In this document: in pieces, positions 38,843 through 46,806 of the stretch
Numbering within the stretch: position 1 is the stretch's first letter
How the letters are laid out: every line of letters begins with the position of its first letter
Source of the DNA: Nitrospirales bacterium
Lineage (GTDB): Bacteria; Nitrospirota; Nitrospiria; Nitrospirales; UBA8639
Assembly (NCBI GenBank): GCA_031315865.1
Contig: JALDRJ010000002.1
Span: 496,001-560,000 of the forward strand
Length of the DNA stretch: 64,000 nt
Direction: 5' to 3'
Position numbers and translations under genes: made by a program
The notes under the pieces: model-generated
Seen by the model: only the letters and a program-made list of their open reading frames with translations
Database searches by the model: none
Told to the model about the DNA's origin: nothing

Positions 38843-39295
38843 ATGACGGTGTTTCCTGGGAACCCTCATCGGCTCAAGTCTCTCTTCTTTGCCCGATGTT
38901 CACTGCTCATGGTTTGTGGTGTCGTTTGTCTGCTTTTGCCTCTGTCTCTTGAATCTGTTCTAGCCTTGGATGAGGAGTCCGAGGAAAGGTTTCTGGGGAT
39001 TTCAGGGTTGGTGGTGGATGAAACGCGTACAGTCGTCGGACGACACTTTTATGAAGCCTTTACCAAAAAATGGTCCGGTCTATCGTCAACCACTCAAAAT
39101 ATTGTCATTGGAGAGTTAGCCGATCCTCGGTTTGGCAGTATCGTATCAGTGACCATTGGAGAAACGATTGTCTTTCGACGCCTTTTGCCCCCTCGTCTGG
39201 GAGACCTCGAGGAAGCCGTCAGCACAGCCATCACCAATCTTCGACAGACCTTGACCAATCAGGAACGTGTTCAACAACAGTTAGATATGTACTGA
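38843..39295 (+). CDS. csgE: Curli assembly protein CsgE
   Basis: This periplasmic adaptor caps the CsgG pore and selects curlin. The 150-aa product has a signal segment to about residue 41 (LESVLALDEE). The mature part aligns with CsgE: GLVVDETRTVVGRHFYEAFTKKW, NIVIGELADPRFGSIVSVTIG, FRRLLPPRLGDLEEAVSTA and a C-terminal helix ending in QQQLDMY. It starts 6 bp after the CsgB-like stop, within the same operon. Confidence 0.9.
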   Translation: MTVFPGNPHRLKSLFFARCSLLMVCGVVCLLLPLSLESVLALDEESEERFLGISGLVVDETRTVVGRHFYEAFTKKWSGLSSTTQNIVIGELADPRFGSIVSVTIGETIVFRRLLPPRLGDLEEAVSTAITNLRQTLTNQERVQQQLDMY

Positions 39296-39368
39296 TACAT
39301 GATCGAACGTTTCGTATACGTTGAATGGGCCAAATAGACAACAAGGGTCAAACCAGGAGATAAGAACA

Positions 39369-39791
39369 ATGCTTAGAACAACTCTCCACTTAATAATGCT
39401 CTTATTCGTGTTCACCGTCACTTCAGCAGCATCACCGTTGCTTGCCTCGGAACTCCGTCATCAATTTATCAACCCGAACTTCGGCGGGAATCCCTTTAAT
39501 GCTCAACCGTTGCTCAATTCAGCCGTCCTGCAAAATAGCTTCGAAGAAGCTGAAACAAGTGACACGACGGTCTTAGGAGATTTTCAATCACGGCTGGACC
39601 GAGCCATTCTCAACCGGCTTTCGCGTGAAGTGGTCGCAGAAGTGTTCGGGGAAGAAAGTGATTTGCAAGCCGGAACATTTAACACCGGAAATTTTGAAGT
39701 CGAAATTTCAGAAGACGTGGATGGAGTCACGATTGGAATCGTCGATACGCTTACGGGCGATACCACGCAGATTCAAGTCCCGTTCTTTTAA
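39369..39791 (+). CDS. csgF: Curli assembly protein CsgF
   Basis: CsgF sits in the outer face of the CsgG pore and anchors the nucleator. The 140-aa product starts at ATG 39369 behind AGGAGA; the in-frame start at 39321 is not supported. After a signal peptide ending at about LLASE comes the diagnostic N-terminus LRHQFINPNFGGNPFNA, followed by LLNSAVLQNSFEEA and a C-terminal DTLTGDTTQIQVPFF like that of E. coli CsgF. Confidence 0.92.
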   Translation: MLRTTLHLIMLLFVFTVTSAASPLLASELRHQFINPNFGGNPFNAQPLLNSAVLQNSFEEAETSDTTVLGDFQSRLDRAILNRLSREVVAEVFGEESDLQAGTFNTGNFEVEISEDVDGVTIGIVDTLTGDTTQIQVPFF

Positions 39792-39812
39792 GGATAAAGG
39801 AGAACTGTTCTT

Positions 39813-40763
39813 ATGAGACGCTATCGTCACCCAGGAATCCTATTGCTTCTTCTCTCAGTTGTGAGTCTTGTCTCACATGGCTGCTCGACGTTCATTCAAC
39901 CACTATCCAGTGGAAAAGCGGAGGTGGGCTATGAATCACAAGTCTTTCAGCAACTCGTTTCCCTTCCACCTCCCACAGAACCCATCGTCGTCGTGGTGTA
40001 TAAATTTCGTGACCAATCCGGACAATACAAATCCAGTGACACCGTCTTGCAATACTCGACAGCGGTGACACAAGGCGCGACATCATTATTGATCAAGGCT
40101 CTAATGGATGCCGGAAACGGAAAGTGGTTTACGGTCCTGGAACGAGAAGGACTATCCAATCTGCTCAACGAGCGAAAAATCATTCGCCAAACACGCAAGC
40201 AGTATACAAACGGAGACCAACAACTCCCACCTCTTCCACCGCTCCTTTACGCACCGATTCTCCTTGATGGCGGTATTGTCGCATATGAATCGAATCTCTT
40301 GAGTGGCGGTATGGGAGCTCGGTACTTTGGCGCTGGTGGCTTTACGGAGTTTCGTCGGGACACGGTAACGGTAGACCTCCGAGCCGTTTCAGTCAAGCGG
40401 GGCACCATTCTTAATACGCTCCAAACCCGTAAAACCATCCTTTCCGCCAAACTGGAAGGTGGACTCTTCCGTTTTGTCGACCCCTTGCGATTATTGGAGA
40501 TTGAAGTAGGCCTTGCCAGCAATGAGGCCCCACAGATGGCTGTGCGGGAAGCCATTGAACTCGCTGTCTATGGTCTAATTCTTGAGGGCGTCAAAGATAA
40601 CACGTGGGCATTTAAAGATCCGAAGGCAGGAACCCATATTTTGGCTTCGTACTTTGAAGAAAAACGTGAAAAGCTACAACCTCCTAAGAAACTCGCACAG
40701 GCCGCTGATACGCCTGAGTCGGATTCGCTGTTTGGAGGTAACACAGAAGATAAGGACTGGTGA
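39813..40763 (+). CDS. csgG: Curli secretion channel CsgG
   Basis: This lipoprotein forms the nonameric outer-membrane pore for curlin export. The 316-aa product has a signal with lipobox SHGC (about residues 20-24). CsgG landmarks are IVVVVYKFRDQSGQYK, GATSLLIKALMDAG, WFTVLEREGLSNLLNERKII, APILLDGGIVAYESN and the GGMGARYFGAGGFTEFRRD region that forms the barrel hairpins. The tail after about residue 280 is longer and charged, with acidic end GGNTEDKDW. Last gene of the operon; a strong terminator follows about 230 bp later. Confidence 0.93.
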   Translation: MRRYRHPGILLLLLSVVSLVSHGCSTFIQPLSSGKAEVGYESQVFQQLVSLPPPTEPIVVVVYKFRDQSGQYKSSDTVLQYSTAVTQGATSLLIKALMDAGNGKWFTVLEREGLSNLLNERKIIRQTRKQYTNGDQQLPPLPPLLYAPILLDGGIVAYESNLLSGGMGARYFGAGGFTEFRRDTVTVDLRAVSVKRGTILNTLQTRKTILSAKLEGGLFRFVDPLRLLEIEVGLASNEAPQMAVREAIELAVYGLILEGVKDNTWAFKDPKAGTHILASYFEEKREKLQPPKKLAQAADTPESDSLFGGNTEDKDW

Positions 40764-40989
40764 AAATCTTCAGATGTGCCTTATAACCGTTTCAGTGACT
40801 CCGAAACGATACAGCGCTCCGGTGTACGACTTTGCTCTTCAAGACGTGATAGAAACATCAATGTTTGTCAGAGTATCCAAGCGGGTGTCACCTTCCGCAT
40901 GATTCATCGTCGTAACGTGCGGAGTTTGTCATCTTTGCCGATTCGAGCGTATCTGGATTCGCTATAATCTTTTAATTAGGATAAAGACA
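40764..40989. other. Intergenic region after csgG
   Basis: About 225 bp with no supported gene and no recognised site lie before the terminator at 40990. Confidence 0.5.
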
Positions 40990-41023
40990 AATCCCCGCCG
41001 GGTACTGGGGCCCGGCGGGGATT
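40990..41023. terminator. Bidirectional terminator between csgG and the porin gene
   Basis: A perfect 13-bp GC-rich stem (AATCCCCGCCGGG with its complement) surrounds an 8-nt loop. It lies between convergent genes. T-rich stretches follow on the minus strand (TTGTCTTTAT) and, weakly, on the plus strand. Confidence 0.8.
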
Positions 41024-41075
41024 CATTCGTCAGGATAACGGGGAGGTTGTTGTCCCCTATGTCAGTAATGAACGT

Positions 41076-42563
41076 TTAGAAGTTGATCCAGAGTTGGGTG
41101 TAGCCCCAGTTCTGATCAGCCGTTCCAAACCCATTCTTTTTGTTGTAGTCACCGGTGAAGAAGTGACCATAACCCAATTGCCATCCCACCTTATTATCTT
41201 GGAAAAACAGGGTATAGACGACATCGATTTCGCCACCCAATGACTTTTCATTGTTACCGGCAGGAGTTTGCTTGAAGATACTTTGATTCGCTCCATACCA
41301 GTTATCGTCTTCATTCGCTAACCGCATGTAATGTCCAGCGATTTCAAAGTGGCTGTTCTTGGTGGGCCGTAATTGCAAATTACCACCGAACGTCATCATG
41401 TTCTGCCAAGACATCAAGTCCATGTAACCAAAGTGAATGTGGTTTGTGGGGAAGAGCTGACTGAATGTTTCTTGCTTTCCATCCGTAGGATCATCATCAC
41501 CAGAACCATAGTTGAATTCGGCGCCGATTCGTGGTTGCATCGGAACCGGCAAGGTGACACCCGCATCCGCATGAACGGCGTAGGCTCTGATATCTCTATT
41601 GGTAGCACCACCGACCGCACCGACTTTTCCAACCTGATAATACCCTTCAACTGTGGCATCAACGATACCTTGCTTTGTAGCAATACGAGCACCGAGTGTG
41701 TGCCGTTCTTGATTCGACTGTTGTCCACCGCCTAACGGCTGGAGATTCGCGCCATTCCCGCCGGGACCGGCACCAATCCCGCCATCTTCGTAAATCCAGG
41801 CCGGTTCAATCGCGGTACCGGCAATATTCATTGGCAAACGAACAAAGAGGATGTTGGCATCACCACCATATGCGTTACCACCGTTCGGGTTTAAACCGCA
41901 AGCTCCAGCGTTTTGGGTACAATTGCCTTCTCCAACCTGCAACCACCCCAATTCTACAGGAACGACGCCGTGGTTATAACGAAGCGTGACCCCGTCGAAG
42001 GTGAAACCGACGTTGTTCCAATCAAAGTGCCCGAAGATCCGGTGATTTCCCCATACGACGAGCTGACGTCCCGCTTTGAGTGTCAGGTTCTTCGTTAAGA
42101 AGTTTCTGATCAACATATACCCTTGGCGCAAAAACAGATTATTGCCTGAACTATTTGGGTTACCAGTCCCAAAGTTGTTGGAAACCTGGGCCTGGACGAA
42201 GAAGACAACGTCCGGAGAAACATCGTAATTGAATCCCAATCGAATGAGTTGTTGCGTGAAATATTGATTGTTCTTTTGTGCTGCTCCGACCGCATTTGTA
42301 CCGAAACCCGCATTGGTTCTGAATTCCGGACGAACCCGCATGTCTCCAGAAATCGTGAGATTCTTGAAGTCAAAGGCCTTACTTTGTGGTGGATCAAAAT
42401 TCTGATACGGAAGTAAATCTGGAATGGCGCGAGGAACTGCAGGAACATTCGTGTTCTGGTCTGTCGCCGGCGTCGTCTTTTGTGCAAAGACTGGCACAGC
42501 GGACATCGTCACGATCAGACATGCAGCCGTGAACCACTTCGAAAAACGATGAAAATCTCTCAT
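41076..42563 (-). CDS. Outer-membrane beta-barrel porin, alginate-export family
   Basis: The 495-aa product starts at ATG 42563 behind AGGAGGAG. The signal peptide ends at PVFAQ (about residue 28). The mature part resembles the alginate_exp barrel: LTISGDMRVRPEFRTNAGFG, then repeated amphipathic strands, LRQGYMLIRNFLTKNLTLKAGRQ and FGHFDWNNVGFTFDGVTLRY. The last residue is Phe (QLWINF), the BAM signal of outer-membrane barrels. The substrate is unknown; export of alginate is only a family name, and no polysaccharide genes are nearby. Paired inverted repeats lie upstream. Confidence 0.88.
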   Translation of the reverse strand: MRDFHRFSKWFTAACLIVTMSAVPVFAQKTTPATDQNTNVPAVPRAIPDLLPYQNFDPPQSKAFDFKNLTISGDMRVRPEFRTNAGFGTNAVGAAQKNNQYFTQQLIRLGFNYDVSPDVVFFVQAQVSNNFGTGNPNSSGNNLFLRQGYMLIRNFLTKNLTLKAGRQLVVWGNHRIFGHFDWNNVGFTFDGVTLRYNHGVVPVELGWLQVGEGNCTQNAGACGLNPNGGNAYGGDANILFVRLPMNIAGTAIEPAWIYEDGGIGAGPGGNGANLQPLGGGQQSNQERHTLGARIATKQGIVDATVEGYYQVGKVGAVGGATNRDIRAYAVHADAGVTLPVPMQPRIGAEFNYGSGDDDPTDGKQETFSQLFPTNHIHFGYMDLMSWQNMMTFGGNLQLRPTKNSHFEIAGHYMRLANEDDNWYGANQSIFKQTPAGNNEKSLGGEIDVVYTLFFQDNKVGWQLGYGHFFTGDYNKKNGFGTADQNWGYTQLWINF

Positions 42564-42620
42564 TGCACTCCTCCTGTTAATTGAGCCCCTCATCTTACTT
42601 CAGGGGACAGTGACAAACAG

Positions 42621-42658
42621 TTGTTCTCACTAAGGACCCATCACCTTAATGAGAACAA
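42621..42658. repeat. 15-bp inverted repeat in the porin leader
   Basis: TTGTTCTCACTAAGG (42621-42635) and CCTTAATGAGAACAA (42644-42658) are complementary except at one position, with an 8-nt loop. It would form an mRNA hairpin about 60 nt before the porin start, or act as a DNA operator. Confidence 0.6.
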
Positions 42659-42706
42659 AGCATTACTCGCGTCTTTCTTTCCTCCCTTAATCCAATTTTC
42701 TGACTA

Positions 42707-42725
42707 GCACTATATTTAATAGTGC
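42707..42725 (-). promoter_or_regulatory. Palindrome overlapping a candidate porin promoter
   Basis: GCACTAT-ATTTA-ATAGTGC is a perfect 7+5+7 inverted repeat. On the minus strand a TTGATC -35 and TATAGT -10 (15-bp spacer) overlap it, as expected for a repressor operator. Confidence 0.4.
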
Positions 42726-43054
42726 ATCTGATCAATTGATTCTTCGTCGCCACAAACACCACGAAACCAACGTTCACGATTTTGCTAAAACCATACCACT
42801 TTCAAAAAAATCGTTTAACCTACTGATATTGCTCACAAAATTATACTCTCTCGAGTTTGTGATGACTCTTGAGAGTATTTCAAGAATGAGACGTTTCGTT
42901 GCAAAAACACAACAGAAGGAGGTAGCTAAACCATCGAATTCCTCTGTATTTCCAGGTGATTTAGCTTTGAAGTGGAGATCACTTGAAGAACGTAGGTTGC
43001 AATTAAAAAGTCAAATGAGGCCAAGGAACCCGTGGATCTCCCCTCTTCCAACTG

Positions 43055-43345
43055 CTAAACGAGTCTGTCACCTCCTTGCGGTTCATTGACAGAGTCTGTC
43101 GCCCCTTTGATATGTTCTTCCGCTTCCTTTACGGATGCTTCCAAGTCCTGCTCAACAGCTTTGAATTCTTGCTGAATCATATTGATCTCTGGCTCTACCG
43201 ACTGTCGGAGGTCTTCCGTGGTTTCCTTGAAGCCCTTGACTGCCTTGCCGACTTGCTTGCCGATCTCTGGTAATTCTTTAGGGCCAAACAGGAGAAAGGC
43301 GATCACGAGAATGATCAATATCTCCATGGCTCCGAGACCAAACAT
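43055..43345 (-). CDS. TatA/TatB-family twin-arginine translocase protein
   Basis: The 96-aa product has an N-terminal membrane helix (MEILIILVIAFLLFGPKELPEIG), the conserved FGPKELP hinge and an amphipathic helix GKAVKGFKETTEDL, followed by an acidic coiled region to about residue 85. The P-E-I-G hinge fits TatA/E, the longer charged tail is more TatB-like. A second member lies about 90 bp upstream on the same strand. No tatC is in the window. Confidence 0.88.
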   Translation of the reverse strand: MFGLGAMEILIILVIAFLLFGPKELPEIGKQVGKAVKGFKETTEDLRQSVEPEINMIQQEFKAVEQDLEASVKEAEEHIKGATDSVNEPQGGDRLV

Positions 43346-43434
43346 CGTAAATTTTCGTTAAACGTGAGATGGAAGACGAAAATACATGGGTGAGTCTATT
43401 CTTCTCAGGCTTCACGCCTTTCGCCTCACGAATA

Positions 43435-43743
43435 TTATCCTTGTCTAGCTTGTTCTGGTTGGGGAGATTGAACGGTCTCATGTTGAGGTGGCGGCGGCGT
43501 ATTCACCTGAGCCGTTTGTTGCGCTTGAACCTGTTCTGGCTGCTGCGGGATTTCTTGGCTGGCCATTGGCTGATCAGGATTGGGAGTCACATCCAGCGCA
43601 TCAGCCTCATGGACTGACTTTTTGAAGCCTTTGATCGCTTTTCCCAACCCTTCTCCAAGCTGTGGAATCTTTCCTGCGCCAAAGATAATCAGCACGATAA
43701 TCAAAATCAGGAGTAATTCCATCCAGCCAAAAGACCCGATCAT
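43435..43743 (-). CDS. tatA: TatA-family twin-arginine translocase protein
   Basis: The 102-aa product starts at ATG 43743 with AAAGG 8 nt upstream; the frame also has a TTG two codons earlier. It has the short membrane helix WMELLLILIIVLIIFGAGKIPQLG and the amphipathic helix GLGKAIKGFKKSV. The tail is Gln/Pro-rich (QAQQTAQVNTPPPPQ) and disordered. FGAGKIPQLG is a standard TatA hinge. Together with the downstream TatA/B-like gene it could supply both TatA and TatB functions; the TatC partner lies elsewhere. Confidence 0.92.
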   Translation of the reverse strand: MIGSFGWMELLLILIIVLIIFGAGKIPQLGEGLGKAIKGFKKSVHEADALDVTPNPDQPMASQEIPQQPEQVQAQQTAQVNTPPPPQHETVQSPQPEQARQG

Positions 43744-43858
43744 AAACAAACCTTTCGTTGCACCAGTAGATTTATATCCCTTGACATCCTTCTATTTGGG
43801 TGCGGCTAGTATACGTGAGCAAGGCGGAAAAATCTATAGGAATTTACACTAATGCAGC

Positions 43859-45307
43859 TTAAGAGGAAGAGAGGAAAAAGTGCGTATAGTCCACTAAATT
43901 CGGTGGCATCTGAAGGATCATACGGATCCCCTCTCCATCATAGCCTAATTCTTCAAGGCTTGATTGCACCTTCCGTATTTCTGATTCCGTGATGTAGGCG
44001 ATCGTGTCAGGCAGACCATTCGGGTTCAATCCACCAAGTATCGCGGAAAGTTTGGCACGTTCGTCAGCTGGAGTAGATTCGCGTATCGGAAAATCGATTG
44101 TTTGCCGGTAAGGACTCGCGTACCCGGAATTGATGACTTCAAGCGTGCGAACAACGAGCGCGTCGAATTCCCAAGAGTCCGACTCAGGAAGACGAGGATG
44201 GGCAGCCAAGAGATCCATGAGCGTTAACACATTCTCGCCCAACCCGTTTCCCACGAATTCCCGTTGGGCTTCGATGACGAGATTCTTGGCTCCAAGATGA
44301 CGGCCGATGTCTTCAAGCAAGGCAAAATTAACCATGAAACTGAATTGCCCGCCGTGCACGGAATAGCACGGCTTATCCGGATCATTCAGGACTTGGCTGT
44401 CAGCCGTGCCGGCATCAAAGGCGCTCATTCCGATGGCGTCAGGCGATAACAGGCGCATCGCCTCCTTGATCGAAGCCGACGCACCCGTATTGATAGGAAC
44501 CAAGACTTCCTCATCGATATGCTTCATGAACTCACTGATGGTCCGACGAAATGATAACGACTTGGCTTCCACCTCGTGGTATTCGCGTTCCCAAACCAGA
44601 TCTTCCAAAAAGCTCGGAAATTCCCGCAGCACTTGAATGTCTTTCTGGTCAAATGCCTGAACGAACCCGGACCAGTCTTGAATTTCTGCAAGTTTTGATT
44701 CGCTCACATTGGGACGAATCTGTTCTTCACGCAACTCGCTGGCTTTCCGCAAAATCAATTTTGTTGGAAGTTCGCTCCACAGTTCATTACAAATGATTCG
44801 ATCAACCGTTCCATCCTGAAATTCCTGAAGGTCTTCGACACGCCCATTCGTGAATGTCACCTTCGCTTGATGCCGCGCAAAGGCAGGGTTGTTCCGGGCT
44901 TCTTCGAGCACCACGGCGTTCTTATCGATTAACTGATACTGCAGGCGTGGATAATACCGGCCCGAAACATCTAATTCTTTGAAACGATCCAAAAAACACG
45001 CGGCTAAATTTCCATTTCCACATCCCCACTCCATCACGATCAATGCCGATTCAGCATCTTGTTGAGCGTTGTCTCCTCCGGAATCATGCCGTTGGTCCCG
45101 TTGACCGAGACGTCGGTAGTAATCTCCCGCCAAGGCATAGGCTAAACGATAATCCGCGGATGCGAATGTTTGATAAAACTCCCGAAGCCTGTTGCCCCGA
45201 AGTCCGTAGAACACATCATTAATATGGATTTGCCATTGATCGACCGGTCGAAAATCTCCGATAATTTGGGGAAGGGCATCCGGATCCAACGAAGATTGCG
45301 CTGACAT
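43859..45307 (-). CDS. MidA/NDUFAF7-like SAM-dependent methyltransferase
   Basis: The 482-aa product starts at ATG 45307 (MSAQSSLDPDALPQ) with GGAG upstream; the open frame extends further but lacks support. The fold is that of COG1565: a SAM-binding segment ALIVMEWGCGNGNLAACFL with motif I E-x-G-x-G-x-G, a post-I acidic strand LQYQLIDKN and the RIICNELWSELPTK block at the place of NEllDAlP. In eukaryotes this family methylates an Arg of complex I subunit NDUFS2. The C-terminal half is longer than in simple MidA. Substrate here unknown. Confidence 0.8.
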   Translation of the reverse strand: MSAQSSLDPDALPQIIGDFRPVDQWQIHINDVFYGLRGNRLREFYQTFASADYRLAYALAGDYYRRLGQRDQRHDSGGDNAQQDAESALIVMEWGCGNGNLAACFLDRFKELDVSGRYYPRLQYQLIDKNAVVLEEARNNPAFARHQAKVTFTNGRVEDLQEFQDGTVDRIICNELWSELPTKLILRKASELREEQIRPNVSESKLAEIQDWSGFVQAFDQKDIQVLREFPSFLEDLVWEREYHEVEAKSLSFRRTISEFMKHIDEEVLVPINTGASASIKEAMRLLSPDAIGMSAFDAGTADSQVLNDPDKPCYSVHGGQFSFMVNFALLEDIGRHLGAKNLVIEAQREFVGNGLGENVLTLMDLLAAHPRLPESDSWEFDALVVRTLEVINSGYASPYRQTIDFPIRESTPADERAKLSAILGGLNPNGLPDTIAYITESEIRKVQSSLEELGYDGEGIRMILQMPPNLVDYTHFFLSSS

Positions 45308-45488
45308 AATAATTACACTCCAAATATATTCGCAAGCTATTGAATTTATTAAATAAAGCTTGACATTGTAGCAGGCCATTTATCAGCCTGCAAGACAATG
45401 TCAGGCATTCTTGACAGATCACAGTTGATCCACCTACGTTCCACGCATGTCTATGGCACAAGCTAAAACGCAGTACAACTGATGCATC

Positions 45489-46184
45489 ATGCGAATGTCT
45501 ATAGCCGCTAAGAACAATACTTTTCCCACGCAACATCTCACAATCTTCTGGCTTACGATCAGCTGTCTCTTGCTGACTCTTTCTAGTGCATTGAGCAAGG
45601 AAGCTGTCGAATCTCCCCCTCCACCGGTGTTTCAACCTCACGAGACTCAGCATGGTTTTTCAGAATTCGATTCATTGCCAGAAATCCCTTCCTCAATCCC
45701 AAACTCGTCGACAGACCACCCATCTTCCTTGGATGACAGCTCCAAGAATGACCTCGATCAACCACCAGAAGGCCTCTTTTTTCATCTAGACTTTGCCAAA
45801 AGCTATGAGGCCGATGAAGGTATTCGGCGAGGCCACTTCGTCGTTCCCGTCAGTCCAAACACGGTCTTTCCTCCAGATGACAAACCCATCTTTCTGGTGT
45901 TTCGCGTGCATCAACACTATGGCGTATACCAAGTCTTCGGTCGGCTTTACCCGGAACAGGTCGACACTCTTGACCCTCTCACATTGCTCGATGAAGACAC
46001 CATGCATTTAGCGACAGAAGATGACAGCGGATATCTCCAATTCGACCCGCCGAATAAGCAATGGCTACCTGGTTCCTATCGCGTAGAAATCTTTGTAGGA
46101 TTTGAAGCCACGATGCTCAATAAAATGGGAACCATGCGATTTTCCGTGCACGCGCCCACGCCTCCCGCTCATCGCAAGCCATAG
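45489..46184 (+). CDS. Secreted protein of unknown function
   Basis: The 231-aa product has a signal sequence (hydrophobic residues about 17-35, ends near SSALSKE). Residues 40-95 are Pro/Ser/Asp-rich and look disordered. The C-terminal part, from about 95, is beta-rich (FVVPVSPNTVFPPDDKPIFLVF, GSYRVEIFVGFEAT), perhaps an Ig-like domain. I do not recognise a family. It is divergent from the MidA-like gene. Confidence 0.65.
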   Translation: MRMSIAAKNNTFPTQHLTIFWLTISCLLLTLSSALSKEAVESPPPPVFQPHETQHGFSEFDSLPEIPSSIPNSSTDHPSSLDDSSKNDLDQPPEGLFFHLDFAKSYEADEGIRRGHFVVPVSPNTVFPPDDKPIFLVFRVHQHYGVYQVFGRLYPEQVDTLDPLTLLDEDTMHLATEDDSGYLQFDPPNKQWLPGSYRVEIFVGFEATMLNKMGTMRFSVHAPTPPAHRKP

Positions 46185-46454
46185 TCCCTGTCTGGCCAGA
46201 TCAGCCAAGAACGACCCTTCATACATGCTTGACAGGTCCTAGACCTTCTAGTACTGTGTGAGCAGTTTACCTTAGGCAGTAATTGCCGCTTCACTTGATG
46301 CGCGATTGCTTGGGTTTCGCCCATCGCTTAAGTCGGACGGACTCTTTTTGATTGGACGTTTTTGAAACACGCTATCGGCTTCCCCTTCTCCATCGATTCT
46401 TCTTTTGCGAGATGCAGGTTCTATGCATCGCCTCATCATGAGGAATATGCGTAA
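46185..46454. other. Intergenic region before the DUF4321 gene
   Basis: These 270 bp hold no supported gene or recognised signal. Confidence 0.45.
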
Positions 46455-46715
46455 ATGAGAAAAACAGGCTGGACGCTCCTCATGTTCGTCCTTATTGGCG
46501 GACTGTTTGGGGGAGTCTTAGGTGAGATTTTTCGGGTCGTCACGCCACCAGGAACGATTCAAAATATCTTTGCCAGATCGTTGGCTCCGGGTCTCGACCC
46601 GCCCGTCACCCTGGACTTGGTCTTAATCAAAGTGACGTTCGGATTTCTTCTCAAAATGAATTTCTTTACCTTCGTCGGCGCAATCCTTGGATTCTACCTC
46701 TATAAAAATTTGTGA
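46455..46715 (+). CDS. DUF4321 small membrane protein
   Basis: The 86-aa product has two hydrophobic segments (about residues 6-24 and 58-80) and the DUF4321 pattern GGLFGGVLGEIFR ... LDLVLIKVTFGFLLKMN ... GAILGFYLYKNL. Function unknown. It is convergent with uvrB. Confidence 0.88.
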   Translation: MRKTGWTLLMFVLIGGLFGGVLGEIFRVVTPPGTIQNIFARSLAPGLDPPVTLDLVLIKVTFGFLLKMNFFTFVGAILGFYLYKNL

Positions 46716-46806
46716 CTCCAACATTCTAGAAACGTTCGCCACGGTTCAACGAAAGGATTTCTCCACCAGTCAGGCTCTATTGTGAGATAACCGTCAGGTT
46801 CTCTCT

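Larger units (their letters stand above)
42564..43054. other. Intergenic region upstream of the porin gene
   Basis: It contains two inverted repeats (42621-42658, 42707-42725) and a candidate -35/-10 pair for the porin on the minus strand. The remaining 330 bp hold only a weak plus-strand frame that was rejected. Confidence 0.5.

Noticed and set aside
42736-43089. 117-codon plus-strand frame upstream of the TatA/B gene
   Set aside because: No ribosome site, biased composition and overlap with the TatA/B 3' end; the region fits promoter DNA better.
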